A stretch of 64,000 nt of DNA from Hemibagrus wyckioides (GCF_019097595.1 NC_080723.1:10951011-11015010); one strand, 5' to 3'; positions 24,693-37,703 are shown, numbered from the stretch's first letter. Numbers and translations are program-made. Notes: generated from the letters alone by a model not told the origin.

Positions 24693-26734
24693 ACTAGAAG
24701 AATTCTGTAGATAATGAACAGACAAATAAAATGGAAGAGGAGCCTTGTTTCCAGTTTGAAAGAATCCACAGTGTTTTCAAATTTGGTTTCAACTTCAGAG
24801 GGAAACACCTTGAGTCTGAGAAGATCCACCATTTTGTTCTGCTATTGGAAAAAGCCTTTCATTCAAAACAAGTGGTTTCTGAACTTTGAACAAAGTTCCT
24901 TCTTAAAGAAGATTGACAAATCAATTAGTTAAAGTCGTAGATCCTTACAGTGCTCAAGTCAGATCTTGTTGTTTGTGTTCTACTCATCACAGTAGTAGAG
25001 AACAGATTAAACCCACAGACCATCAGGCTCCGTCTCTCGTCCCATCACGTACACCTCATGACAGCAGATGGGCCTCAGTGCAGGAGGTCCGCAGGCTCCG
25101 ATACGGAGTAAGCATGACAACGCGAATTGGCAAGTTTACAATCGTTACTGACCGGCTCTCGCTTGCCTGTGCGTCTGATGATATCATCCAGCAAGTGCAA
25201 ACAATATGAAACCGTGTGTATGTGGAAATATAAAGGGAACTCTCAGTGAGTATGCATAATCTGGCTGGGCTGAGGGAACAGCCTGGATCCCTGTGGGAGT
25301 AAAAAGATATTCCATTAGCATCAGGAGCAACCAGATAAACGGCTGCTCCATCATCCGGGGGTCTGAAGAGGAATCACAGCAAGAGGGATAGAGGAAAGAA
25401 AAAAGAGCGAGCTCACACAGGGTACAGGTTTGAAAATAGACTGTGGAGTGGGACTGGACTGTTCCTATACAGCCATTACTGCCAGGGGCTCACATAATGG
25501 TCGATAAACACCACTTGTATTCAACTGAAAAGGTAACAATTACCCACATAGTTCTAGGCAACGTGTGTGTGTGTGTGTGTGTATGTGTGTGTGTGTGTGT
25601 GTGGCCACCTGTACGTTGTGCCTTTTCTTTGACACAGAGCTGGTGTCTAACCTGAAACTGGTCTGTGCTGAGGTTTTTTTTTTCACCACAAAACAGCCGG
25701 TTCTTAGCTAAAGAATGTTCTAGAAGGTTCTATTGCTGCAGATCCAGAGCCAAGAACATGACAGGCTTTAAAATAAAACATTGTGAAGGATTCTGGGATT
25801 TTATTTTGACAGTTGAAATCTTGCAGATCTTAATGATCTGAGGAAAGAGACTTCCATGGTACTGGAAACTGCAGAAACCAGAAAAAACAAAACGCTAGTG
25901 CTAGGTAAAGCTACACTGCTTTTGAGTTTTTGGATTTAGTGATTTTTCAAAACATTTGACAAAATAATAGAATCTAAAACTCTAATCATACCTAATTATA
26001 CATTAAGTAATAAGAATGAGAATGTCTTCCTTCTTTATGAAACCTAATGTGTCATCTGATATAATGATCACCATGAATAAATGAATATGCAAATGAGTCT
26101 GTGATGTCATCTATTTACATTTTTGATCATGCTATAGCTTAGAATTTCTTCTAAAAAGGAGTTTCTGTTCCCTACACTTATGACCGCAGGAAAAAAAACC
26201 CTGTTGTATCTGATCTGTAAATTCAGTAATAAAAAAGATCTAACCACTGCTGTCACCCATCAAGTTACCCATCAAGTCATTAAGCTCCGCCTCCTACAGC
26301 AGCATTCAGGACCTCGAGGCTGCATGTGAGTGTGTTTTGATGACATGCTGTAGCACTGTGTGTGTGTGTGTGTGTGTGTGGATTATGGATTTAAGAAAAG
26401 CGCATCACTACTGGCTGTATGTTTACTGCTTCATTTCAGCTGCACGCTCAGCACAGACGTCTGAAAGAATGTTTGCATTGAGAAAAATCTCTGTGCTGAG
26501 GAGAGACGCTGAAGGATGTGATTCACAAAGCCAGAGGTAAAACTTTTTAAGAGATAATAAAACCCTCCACAGTCGTTAATTTAATGTTGTGCATTAAAAA
26601 AACTCCCACATCTGATGAGCAACTAAAGCTATTTTCATGACAGCCATTAAAAAAAGATGCAAAAACAGAAAAAAAGATGGAGGGATTGAAGAGTACTGTT
26701 AAAAATAATTTAAAAAGTGAATCAGCAATTAAGC
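24693..26734. other. Non-coding stretch, no gene seen
   Basis: Contains GT microsatellites at 25563-25602 and about 26357-26380. No recognisable coding or mobile sequence. Confidence 0.5.
25563..25602. repeat. (GT)n microsatellite
   Basis: GT dinucleotides with one AT interruption, about 40 bases. Confidence 0.93.
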
Positions 26735-27617
26735 GAGAAGAGAAGAGAAGAGAAGAGAAGAGAAGAGAAGAGAAGAGAAGAGAAGAGAAGAGAAGAGAAG
26801 AGGAAGACAGAAGGAAGACAGAAGGAAGACAGAAGGAAGACAGAAGGAAGAGAATAGAAATGGAAGGCAGAAGAAAGAAGAGAAGAGAAGAGAAGAGAAG
26901 AGAAGAGAAGAGAAGAGAAGAGAAGAGAAGGAGGAAGACAGAAGGAAGAGAACAGAAAAGGAAGACAGAAGAAAAAGAAGAGAAGAGAAGAGAAGAGAAA
27001 GACAGAAGGAAGACAGAAGGAAGACAGAAGGAAGAGAATAGAAATGGAAGGCAGAAGAAAGAAGAGAAGAGAAGAGAAGAGAAGAGAAGAGAAGAGAAGA
27101 GAAGAGAAGAGAAGAGAAGAGAAGAGAAGAGAAGAGAAGGAGGAAGACAGAAGGAAGAGAACAGAAAAGGAAGACAGAAGAAAAAGAAGAGAAGAGAAGA
27201 GAAGAGAAGAGAAGAGAAGAGAAGAGAAGAGAAGGGAAGGGAAGGGAAGAGAGAGAGAGAGAGAGAGAGGAAGACAAGGAAGAGAAGAGAAGAGAAGAGA
27301 AGAGAAGAGAAGAGAAGAGAAGAGAAGAGAAGAGAAGAGAAGAAGACAGAAGGAAGAGAAGAGAAAAGGAAGACAGAAGAAAGAGAAGAGAAGAGAAGAG
27401 AAGAGAAGAGGAAGACAGAAGAAAGAGAAGAGAAGAGAAGAGAAGAGAAGAGAAGAGAAGAGAAGAGAAGAGAAGAGAAGAGAAGAAAAAGAGGAAGAGG
27501 AAGACAGAATGAAGAGAAGAGAAAAGGAAGACAGAAGAAAGAGAAGAGAAGAGAAGAGAAGAGAAGAGAAGAGAAGAGAAGAGAAGAGAAGAGAAGAGAA
27601 GAGAAGAGAAGAGAAGA
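26735..27617. repeat. AAGAG pentanucleotide array with interspersed AGAC/GGAAG blocks
   Basis: About 883 bases, nearly all purine on the plus strand. Runs of GAGAA/AAGAG alternate with blocks such as AGACAGAAGGAAGACAGAAG. A marker AGAATAGAAATGGAAGGCAG occurs at 26851 and again at 27035, giving a higher-order step of about 184 bases. The long open frames on both strands (Lys-Arg-Glu or Leu-Phe-Ser repeats) follow from the low-complexity composition and are not genes. Confidence 0.95.
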
Positions 27618-27795
27618 ATGTCTGCTACTCCAGTCTATGTAAATGAGGTGATACATTGCCGTCAGGCTTGTATAGACCCAAACATAAAGGCTGTGTGTGT
27701 GTGTGTGTGTGTGTTACCCTGATGTGAAGCATTTGGTGGGGCTGTGCACATTTTTTCCAGCTGAGCACCAACACTAACACAGTGATGCTGCCATG

Positions 27796-27834
<39 letters not shown>

Positions 27835-28210
27835 AACCCACACAGTCTCGCCTTCATCACTCCCATTGGAGCGACTCTAATTTGCCCCAGGCAGCCAGGC
27901 ACACACCCTCCGCAGCAGTGCCAGGGTTTTGGAGTGCACTCATGAAGCCTGCTGATGAGAAAATGCAGAGCAGCAAACAAAACAAGACTCTACACCATCG
28001 CATGAGGAGGCAGAGCTGCAGAGCTAAAGACAGCAAATCACTACGAGGAAATAATACAAAAAAAAAAATCTACGGATAGTGAGACTTCCAGAAAAGTAAA
28101 GGAATTAAAATTAATTACTGGATAAACTCTCCAGCTCACTAACTTTCCTGTTCAATGCAGGACTGACTGCTAGTGATGAGAAAAAAAACTTCCCAAAGAC
28201 AAAAAGCTCA

Positions 28211-28262
28211 TACATTTATTCATCCGGACGATGCTTTAATCCAAAGTGACTTAAAACGAGGA
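28211..28262. repeat. Possible fragment of a fish interspersed repeat
   Basis: ACATTTATTCAT, then GATGCTTTAATCCAAAGTGA and CTTAAAACGAGG resembles a short repeat common in fish genomes (GACGCTTTTATCCAAAGCGACTTACAA type). Recognition rests on memory and a short match. Confidence 0.4.
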
Positions 28263-30549
28263 AAACACCAGCGAGAGGTGTACTGTATCGAGGAGAGGAC
28301 AAGTAGAGCTACAAGACTTTTAATCGAGTGCTCGAGCAAAGTGCACAGAGAAGAGGAGTGAGAGCTGAAGGGCAGAATTTATTTATTTATTTATTCTCTT
28401 TATTATTAAGGGGTTAGTTAAGGGGTTTGAAGAGGTGTGCTGAAAAAAAGGAAGAGGTGGTCAGTCAGATTGAAGAAAAAATACATATTTGTGGTTCATA
28501 TTAAAAAGAAAAATGACATTTCTCAACAAAAGCTTATATTAAAGTCAGTGTAAAAAGTTTTATAATTACTAGATCGAATGTGAACGTGATTAATCCACCT
28601 AGTAAGATAGCAGTTAGAAATTTCAAAAGGACGGGGACGACAACTAAACTATTAAATTTAGGCAGTTGATCCAAACCCAGTGAAATAGAACCGAGGTTAT
28701 TATGTTGGCTACAAAACCCAAATGCTGTGAGTTTGATTCCCAGCTCAGGTGAGAGTGTGGGGTTTGATTTTCTTCAGTTTTTTAAAATTACATCACATTT
28801 AATTGGTGTATACATTCAAATAAAAGTAAATTCAAGCAGCTTTTTTCAGTGTGGGTCTTTTGCTGTGTATTTTTGACAGGATTGAGGTTAGAAGTATATT
28901 CCAACCCTGAGGGACAAGTCAGTCTGAAGGTTCTGGAAAGGAAGCTCAAGCCTCGCTGAGTAGGCCAGGAGCGTCACTAGACCTAGACCATTTTTACTGG
29001 CGTATGAGCCTCATTTTCCTGATAAATCTCTGTCTGATGAGGTAGATTAGAGTAAATAATCTCGAGTAAACAGGCTTTCCAATTCATTGATCTGAATCAT
29101 TTCAATTATTTAAAACATGAAGGCTGATAGCAACACCAGCTGAAAACTAAACATCCTGCACATCCGTTTCAATCCTAAGCCCCGCCCCCTCGCTGTGCTC
29201 CTCCTCATTCCACTTTCCCCTGTGGAAACCTCAACTTTCAGGCGTTGTATCTGAGGATGAGGAGAGGTGCAGTAAATAACAGTACTAGTGAGGAACATGT
29301 GAGAAGTTGAATAAGGAAGTCCTGTTTTGCTCAGATTTAAGTGATAACATTAGCCTTTAAGTAATAAGAACACGCTAGCAGGCGTCGGGAGGTAAGTTAT
29401 GGCAGATTGTGGGAGGAAACACAAACCTCATGGAAAAGTGTTGAGTGTTTTTAATGTTACACAAGCGCTAGTTACTGTATGTATCGATGCGCTCTCTCTC
29501 TCTCTCCAATCCACGCTGATATACACGGAGCTCTGCCATCAGACGTGATATACTGGGATCTTAAATCAAGTCTAAATCTGAAAGAGCTGAGAAAAAAAAA
29601 ATCAAACAGCGGCTTCTCGCTGCATACAGAAATGACGCTCAACACATTCCTCCTGTTTTTTCCCCCTCCGTCGCATCTTTTCACCTTTCACTGCTTTAGC
29701 ACCTTCTTCTTAACACCCCTTTTCGAAAACCCACGCATTCACCTGGTTCGACAAACCCCAATCACACACACACACACACAAACACTCATTCGAAGCCTAA
29801 TTTGCTGCCTGTATCCACACCTCTCCTGCTCTCACTCACAGACACTCACTGAAATCAACAGCAGCTTCATTTCAATCAAGAACACACACACACACACACA
29901 GACCCCTCTGGTTGTGTACCTAACAGCCTGTTGCTGTCACGTCAATAATAAAGTCCCTTTCGGCCATGACGGCGATCATTACGGCCCAAACAAAGCGTTG
30001 CAGTACAGAATAAATCACAGGGAGAAAAAGAAAAGTTCTCATCTGCTGTGATGATATTCGTATTGATAGCACAGCACAGGGAGTGAGACCAAGAAAAAAA
30101 GATCTAGAAGAGATCAGTAGAATATACCAATATCTGGTGTGTGATGTTCAGAAATAGGCCTCATGAGTCTTTCCACGTGTTCAAAAAAGATGTCAGGTAC
30201 ATGACGGCCTTTTGTGCATTGTGTGCATTGTGTTCGAGATTAAGATGCTATATCTCAGAAAAAGGAAAAAAAAAACAAAAACAGCTGTGCTGAGGAAGCC
30301 GAGGCTTATTGCATCACTGCAGCATTTTGCTGAACGGAGATAGTGCTGGAGATTGTCACGGTCTAATTCCGAGCCATGCAGCAAGCTCTCAACAGGCCAG
30401 ATTTAGGGATAAAATGGCTTTCTCCATCAATACACCTAAATTATTTTTGGTATTAAGAGAAGAACAGGAGATGCGGCTTCTTGTGATGGAAACGTATTAC
30501 TGGAGTAGTTCACAGAATCTGTGGGGAGGATTGGAAGAGAAGAGATGGT

Positions 30550-30550
30550 T

Positions 30551-30589
<39 letters not shown>

Positions 30590-30636
30590 GAGGGAGAGAA
30601 AGGGAGAGAGAGAGGGAGAGAAAGGGAGAGAGATTG
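30550..30636. repeat. GA-rich simple repeat
   Basis: GA dinucleotides interrupted by GGGAGAGAAAGG-type units over about 87 bases. Confidence 0.9.
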
Positions 30637-31059
30637 GTTTCTAAGCTGAGATGATGTCTGCACTTTGATATCACACAAATCCACCATAAAGGCAGAAACA
30701 CTGCAGCTTTAATCCATCTTTGCCATGGCAGTGGCAGAGTTCATAATCATTGGGAAAAGCCTACAGTTTGTGTCACGATGGTTCAATAATCTTGTTCTAA
30801 GCAGAGTTACGGAGGTTTCCGTGGCATCGTCGCCCTGTCACATATTCCACCTCATCACAAAACGTAACACTTGTAGATCTCGCCATCGCTCGTGTCTTAT
30901 TCCCCGATTCCCTCACACTCCGAGCCTCATCTCAGTGGCTCGCTTGCATGCACATAATACTGTCTGAAAATCAGGAGCCAATGGGAATACGCTGAGCAAA
31001 CATGGCAAAGCAAAGATGTGTTACAGCGGCTGAGAAAACGTGCAAACATGCAAAATATA

Positions 31060-31690
31060 CATCGCTCAGCCATTACATTAAAACCACTGACAGGTGAAGT
31101 GAATAATGTTGATGAGCTTGTTACCTGTCAGAGGAGTGGGAAATATTACACAGCAGTCAGACTCAAAGTGGATGGGATGGAAGCAAGAAAAATGGGCAAG
31201 TGTAAGATTCTGAGTGACTTTGACAAGGGCTGGACTGTGATGTCTAGAGCTCTGTGAAGCTCTGGACAAGGTTCTGCTGTGAAATCGTGGGTTATTCATG
31301 TGGATGTTACTTTGACAAGTACAGTGTTGTAGAGCAGGTTCACCCCTTCATGCCATCCCTAATATCAGGATGATGCTCTCTGACACGCTGCAGACACTGT
31401 TCAGATATCGGTTGACAAATCTGAGTTCCTGGTGTAGACCTGGCCTCCAAATTCCCCAGATCTCAGTCTGTTTACACTTCTGTGGGATGTTGCTGGAACA
31501 AATAATTCTCATCCATAAATAGGCCTCACCTCACAGCCTACAGGTCTTAAAGAATCTGTTGCTAACATCATAGTGCCAGATACCTTCATATTGTAGGTCT
31601 TGTGGAGTCACGATGGTTCACAGCAGATTTGGTGACATGTGGAACTACACTATATTAAGCAGGTGGTTTTAATATTTTAATATATATATT
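31060..31690 (+). mobile_element. Internally deleted Tc1-like transposon
   Basis: The left end follows TA and reads CATCGCTCAGCCATTACATT then AAAACCAC; the right end has GCAGGTGGTTTTAATATTTTA, a decayed complement. A short N-terminal transposase piece starts at 31192 (MGKCKILSDFDKGW, stop at 31257). A C-terminal piece near 31435-31470 still reads TWPPNSPDL. The middle, including the first two catalytic aspartates, is mostly gone: about 630 bp remain of a normal 1.2 kb. Same family as 35516-36704, opposite orientation. Confidence 0.85.
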
Positions 31691-31699
31691 TTTAATCTT

Positions 31700-31704
<5 letters not shown>

Positions 31705-31751
<47 letters not shown>
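31705..31751. repeat. (TA)n microsatellite beside the Tc1 right end
   Basis: About 47 bases of TA starting just after the decayed right end of the Tc1-like element, possibly grown from the TA target site. Confidence 0.93.
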
Positions 31752-31755
<4 letters not shown>

Positions 31756-33087
31756 TTCTATACATTTATTTAAAAATATTTATTTATTTATTTATTGTTC
31801 CTGGTCATTTTGATGCATATTGGAAAAGGGAGTGCTGAGCTACACTGCAGCATGTGCTAAAATCTCTCCAAAGCCACTATCATATATTTATACATGCCTG
31901 TCTCTCTCTCTGTCTCTCTCTCGCACATTTTGTCCCCGTTGAGTTGAGTGTGGCTCGCTGGTGCCATCAGGCCCTCACAGAATAGTGTGTGAAGCTCTAA
32001 ATGGCCGTGTCAGGTTTAATTGCTATCGCATCTGTTCTCTCAGCATTGAAGAAGCCTTTTCCTGCCACCTCCAATCTCCGTTTTAAACCACATGAGAGAA
32101 GGAGAGAGGAAGTTCAGATGGACTGCTTTCACCACCGTTTTAGTAAGACTAGTTCTTGGACACACACAGCACAGTGTACCATGATTCTGAACACTTCTGA
32201 TCTCTCGCTGGAGAACCAGCAGGGACTGTATTAGTACAGAAGCTGATATAACACTGTATGATACGATTCCAACCTTTTGAACCAAGCTTTCAGGAGAAGA
32301 ACCAACAACCAGCCAGAAATCTGAGGACCTGACAAGCCTGGAGAATATTTTAGAAAATAAAAATGAAACAAAGTTATCCTAATGAGCTCACTGTCATTAT
32401 TGTAGTGAATAAAAACAAGGTTCATGGACAGTGGCGATAAACGTGCACTGACCTTTTTGGACTTTTCTGGCTAAAAAGATGTACACTGTGATTGTGGTCA
32501 ACTTCTCAGGTCGCATCTGCCAAAATATAGAAGAGTCCCACTGCTCTTCTGTTGCTGTTAGAAAAACTTCATCATCACAGATCATTTTCTGCCTCACTTG
32601 GTCTTCACTTCCTGCTCTTTTGTACCTTTATTTATATATCTATTTTAATTCTGTATATACAGTATATTTGAGTCAGTGATTTGTCCCGCTCCTCTGTAGA
32701 TTGTGTGTAGGGAGTGTAAGCTTGTGAATTTTGTGATCCTGGTATCATTGTCCTGTTATTAAAAATCAAAGAGGGGAAAAAATGTAGCTGTCACCATTCA
32801 GTCATGTTAGCTGCAAATCTGGACTTTTATGGAGCTAAAGCATCACAAATTTGAACTGAATACCCCGGAACTAAGCAGCAGCTCCTATTAGAGATTCTGT
32901 GTGTGTAGATGTGGAGGGATTTGGGGACTTTTCATAACGTAAGCTTCTCCTGTGCTGCCAGTTTCAAGAATGAGTGGGCTTTCTTCTCTTGCCAGTCGCA
33001 ATCAGATGTGCCCAGACTTGCTGCCTAAGACCACTCCCTCAACCACACACACACACACAAGACTGTACCCTTTTTAGACCAACTACT

Positions 33088-33125
<38 letters not shown>

Positions 33126-33603
33126 ACACACACACACACCATTGCCCACTGATCAGATGGAGCAGCTATAATCAAACCGAGCGTCTGACTGAGAAACGAG
33201 GCAGCGGAAACGTTTCCAATAAAGCGGCATATTCTTCTGACATGAGGTCATACCCTCCTGCTGGTGAGGAAACTCAGACACAGAAAAGAATTACGGAGAA
33301 AACCTTCACCATTACTTTTACTTACTAGAAAACAGAAACATAGGGATATTTCCTCATGATATACAGTGTACTCTCGACATACAGGATCAGACACAGAGAA
33401 ACAGAGTCCGCTCTAGATTAAGCTTCGACTGAATCAGTTACGAATTTGACTAAAATGAGGAAGCTGCTGGACAATCAAACCAAGCAAAGCTGTCTGCTAA
33501 TCTCTGTTAATCTCTGTCCATCTGCCACACGGCCACTGTTTTTCTGTCTCAAGTGTGTTTTGTTTCCTCAGTGTGATAGTAACAGATAATGCTGTTTTAG
33601 CTG
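31752..33603. other. Non-coding stretch, no gene seen
   Basis: AT-rich with CA at about 33044-33059 and 33091-33139. Short frames only; nothing recognised. Confidence 0.5.
33091..33139. repeat. (CA)n microsatellite
   Basis: CA dinucleotides with one TA interruption, about 49 bases. Confidence 0.95.
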
Positions 33604-33895
33604 TCCATCTATCCCTTCATCCATCTATCCTTCCAACCATCCATCCATCTATCACTCCATCCATCTGCCCATCACTCCATCCATCTGTCCATCACTCCAT
33701 CCATCCATCCGTCCATCTGTCCATGAATCCATCCATCCATCCATCCACCCATCCATCCATCCATCCATCCATTTTCTGTACTACTTTCCTTAACAGGGTC
33801 ACATGGAGCCTGGAATGCATCCTAGAGGAGTCTGGGTACAAGGCAGGGGACACTATGGATGAGGTGCCAACCCACACACACACACGCACACACAA

Positions 33896-33935
<40 letters not shown>

Positions 33936-34055
33936 CAGACAATTCAGAGATGGCAATCAGAGGAGACCTGAGCACCCTGAGGAAACCCCTGAAGCATAGA
34001 GAGAACATGAGCAACATGAACAACAGATCCTCAACTCCACACACTGCTACTGGTG
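33604..34055 (+). mobile_element. Fish short interspersed repeat with an ATCC head and expanded CA middle
   Basis: An imperfect ATCC array (33604-33772) leads into ATTTTCTGTAC, then AGGGTCACATGGAGCCTGGA, a (CA)n tract (33871-33933) and GACAATTCAGAGATGGCAAT, then GAGGAAACCCCTGAAGCA. This order is that of a common fish repeat. The same family occurs reversed at 46842-46963, where GGATGG units end the copy. No coding capacity. Confidence 0.65.
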
Positions 34056-35515
34056 TGTATTTGTATTATATACAACAAAACACAAAATGTCAATCAACAA
34101 GTCATCAGGCAGGAGCAGGCAATCACACATAAAGCTTGAGGGACAAATAGAAGTCTACGTTCTCTGACATGAGAGAGAGGTGAGTGTGGGCGAAGTGACA
34201 GCAATATCATCGTGTCATGATTCTTAGAAACATTTCTATAATACACACACAGTATCACAATAAACACACTACATTTACTGTACATACCACCACAGAGCAT
34301 ATGTAAGCATCAGACATCGGAAATATAGGAACTAGATTTGTAAAATAATAATTACCAAAATTTCCCTTTTTTATTAAGATTTTTTAATTTTTTTAGATTT
34401 TTATTTGGTTTATATTTTACACCCAGCGATATATATACAATTTAACTGATTTGTATGTGAAAAAAGTTATTATTATTATTAATTATTATTATTATAATTT
34501 TAACAATAGCAACAATAATAACAGTGATAATAATAATAATAATAATAATAAAAAAGCTTTTCTTTAATTTTTAAATAAAATGTCGGATGAGGATCTGAGG
34601 TGTCATACTCATACGGTGTCAGTTTCCATATCAAAGTGTCAGAAAATTCTGCCATATCTAATTTTTAAATGATGTATTAAAATGATAATAATATAATACA
34701 CATTAATACATCTAATCATTTAAAAACTGAAATTTGAAGCAATTTTAAAGCTTTGGATATCACATATGTCCTCGCAAAATCGAAAAAATTTGAAATGATT
34801 CATCAGAAAAAGTGTCGAAAATAATATTGACATGCAGACATTTACAGACATTTTGGACGTGTAAAAAAAAACCCAACTGCTACAGACAGCAGAAAAAAAA
34901 AAACAGTCCTGCATTCACAGTATGGAGGTGGAGTACTGTAGAAGTAAACATCAGGACGCATGCTGTGGTGTAAAAGTAAACCCGACTTGTCTCGTCTCCA
35001 CCTCAGAGCTCCTTTATCCTCCAGTCCATATCCGTTTCTGTGGCATGTTTTCCATCTTCTTAACTGGGCCACAAAGCATCGCTCTCAGCAGCACAGTTTA
35101 CTGCGGCCTTCACTGCACTTGAAACTAATTTTCTCTCAACAAAGCTGCAGCCATATACACATTAACACTCCATTCAGAGGAGATGGTTTAATAATAAAGC
35201 CTGACACTTCCTCTCACATTAAAGACACATGGAAAATGTTTTTTTGTTGTTGTTGTTGTTGTTGTTCATAGTATAAATGTTTGCCATTAAAATAAAGAGA
35301 TGAACAGGTTCTGGTTTCAGGCTGAATGTTATTTCTGATATGTATATTTCAAACACAAATTAAAGACAGTTTCCTAATTTATACTTGATGGCTGTGGAAA
35401 GGATGGAGGTCATTTGTATGGAAATATTTCTGGCTTTCAATCATGTAAACTGATGTTCTGATGTTTTTTAAAGCACTCGCTCGCATCAATTTAATGAGTA
35501 AGATTTCATCATGTA
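34056..35515. other. Non-coding AT-rich stretch, no gene seen
   Basis: ATT/AAT-type trinucleotide runs at about 34470-34552 and GTT at about 35249-35266. No recognised coding or mobile sequence. Confidence 0.5.
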
Positions 35516-36704
35516 CACATCAGTCATGACATCAAACCCACCTGCCTGATATTTGTCCTCTTATGCCAGCAAAACAGATCAGAATTTTTTGTCCAGCATA
35601 TCCCACAGAGAATTTGGAGGCCAAGTCATAACCATGAACTCTTATGTTTCTCAAGTCATTCCTGAGCATCATCCTGCTGGACACTGACGTTGCCATTATA
35701 CTTAGTGTGAAAGTAACACACACATAAGAACTCCAGGACTCAAAGTTTCCCAGCAGAACATTGCTCAGAGCATCACAGTGCCTCCACCAGCTCGCCATTT
35801 TCTGGTGCTGTCTCTTCCCCAGGTAAGCCTTGCAGACACATACATCCTGCAAAAAAATGTGTTTCATCAGACCAGACCTCCTTCTTTTACTGCTCCATGG
35901 TCCAGTTCTGATACTCAGATGTCCAGTGTAGAAGCTCTGGATGGTGTTCAGGAGTCAGCATGGTCACTCTGAGGCTCTGCAGCTACGCAGCTCCATACAC
36001 AGTGAGCTGTGATGCTCTGTGTGATCTGACTCCTTTCTATAAGACACTATATATATACACTTGTGCTATAGTTGCTATAGTTCTTCAGTGGGTTTGGATC
36101 ATATGGGGTGCTTGTGCCTGTCGCTGGTTCTCCTGTTGTCCTTCCTTAGAGCACTTTTGGTAGGTACTAACCACTTCCTACCAGGAACAATTCAATTCAA
36201 TTCAATTTATTTGTATAGCGCTTTTAACAATGGACATTGTCTCAAGGCGGCTTTACAGAAGTATAGAAACGTACAAAAAATTATAAAGTTTAAAGTTACG
36301 TTACTATTTATCCATAAAATTTATCCCTAATGAGATGTCTGAGGTGAAGGTGGCAAGGAAAAACTCCCTGAGATGATATGAGGAAGATACCAGGCTCAAA
36401 AGGGAACCTCATCCTCATTTGGGTGACACTGGACAGTAAATAATGTAAATGTAGATCAACGTCCAAATCCACTTCACAACACCTGCTGTTTTGGACTAGC
36501 CCAGACCCAGGCTTCTAGACATCACAAATTTGATCCTTGTCAAAGGTGTTCAGATTTTTACGCTAGCCCATTGTTCCTGCTTCTAAGACATCAACTTTGA
36601 GAACTGACCGCTGCCTGACATATATCACCTCACTGACAATGTAATGTGATAATCAACATTATTCACGTCACAGTCAGTGGTTTTAATGTTATAGCTAATC
36701 ACTG
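35516..36704 (-). mobile_element. Decayed Tc1-like transposon (minus sense), interrupted by another repeat
   Basis: The left end follows TA with CACATCAGTCATGACATC and a CCCACCTGCCTGATATT segment. The right end CAGTGGTTTTAATGTTATAG then CTAATCACTG is followed by TA at 36705. Reverse transposase text is spread between: AATTTGGAGGCCAAG (35611), CATCAGACCAGACC (35866), AGCACTTTTGGTAGGTACTA (36150) and GAACTGACCG (36601). No frame is intact. Removing the insert at 36189-36476 rejoins ACCAGGAAC with ACAACACCTGCTGTTTTGG in the order expected for this family. Confidence 0.85.
36189..36476 (+). mobile_element. AATTC-type fish repeat inserted in the Tc1-like element
   Basis: Starts AATTCAATTCAATTCAATTT, then ATTTGTATAGCGCTTTTAAC, AATGGACATTGTCTCAAGGC and, further on, GGCAAGGAAAAACTCCCTGA and CATCCTCATTTGGGTGACAC. 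I recognise this order as an abundant teleost short repeat. It interrupts an older Tc1 copy, so it arrived later. Its exact 3' end is uncertain by about 20 bases. Confidence 0.75.
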
Positions 36705-37658
36705 TATATTTCAGTAGCTTGTGCGCTGGATGCTAACCAGCAATCAAAGCTAATATTATGCATCTCTCACCTTCACATAACGAATAATTTAAGAGCAAGT
36801 TAACATGTTAGAGCTCATAGAGTAACTGTAAACTCTTCTCAATTTAACAAAAATGCTAATGAATTGATCAACTTGTGCAGAAAAACTGAACTTCTTTCCA
36901 AAATCCAATTTTCAGTTTGATCTTATCAGCAAACGTGGTATGTTTTGGCATATTCTTTGGAAATAGATATCAAATGTGCTTCCTGACCATCTCCTGAGCC
37001 CAGAACTCCAGCTCGAGCTGTATATTAGACGTGATATACTTCTCCAGTGCGAGCAAGAACACTGACCTGCACGTCGGTGTGAGTCATAGTGATTAATGGA
37101 AGACTAAGTTACTAAGTGTTTCCTCTACATTCTGTCCTGTGGCTGTGGAGGAAACTCATCACCACATCAGAGACGCTTTAAGTGCATTTAATATGCGTTA
37201 TATTATTTATTTCGCTTTTTACTGACAGGAAGCGAGTAAATTATTGGTCGGGATAAGAAGCCGACACACCCGGCGAGCTGTATTCTGTTATACACACACG
37301 GTCGCACAACAGAAGGCTGAAAATCAGTTTGGAGATTTTGGGAATACGGAAGAAAAAGTACTGACCTGCTGTCCTACCCAGATCCTCAGCAACCAAAAAA
37401 ACTTCTCTACTTCTAAGTTTTACGCTGCTTTTTGACACTTTCTGATTATAACAAGACGTTTCAGAAAGAACCATTACGAATTCAAATCCTTGCCTGGTAT
37501 TGTGAGTTGAACAAAACAAAAAACAAACGTGAGCTGGGTTTTCTGGGTAACAGCGTTAGCTAAATGCATTAATGTTAAAAGCACTGTAATGTCTAATCTC
37601 TGTGGAACAGAGGAAAAACGGTGAGATGAGATGAGATGGGAAAAGGGAAGAGCAGGAA

Positions 37659-37660
<2 letters not shown>

Positions 37661-37703
<43 letters not shown>

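Larger units (their letters stand above)
27618..31059. other. Non-coding stretch with several microsatellites
   Basis: GT at about 27691-27714, GA at about 27799-27826, TTTA near 28378-28395, CA near 29763-29780 and 29882-29900, GA-rich 30550-30636. Around 28720-28750 the string GTGAGTTTGATTCCCAGCTC resembles a tRNA-type B box, perhaps from a decayed SINE; no A box is clear. No gene seen. Confidence 0.5.

Noticed and set aside
26547..27656. Very long open frames on both strands (up to 369 codons)
   Set aside because: They are translations of the AAGAG array (Lys-Arg-Glu one way, Leu-Phe-Ser the other). Low-complexity DNA without stop codons explains them fully.
28700..28760. tRNA gene suggested by GTTTGATTCCC
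   Set aside because: Only a B-box-like string is present. There is no acceptor stem, no clear A box and no cloverleaf, so at best it is a decayed SINE.
29479..30051. 190-codon plus-strand frame
   Set aside because: The composition is driven by CA/CT microsatellites (Thr-His runs), with no domain and no conserved start.
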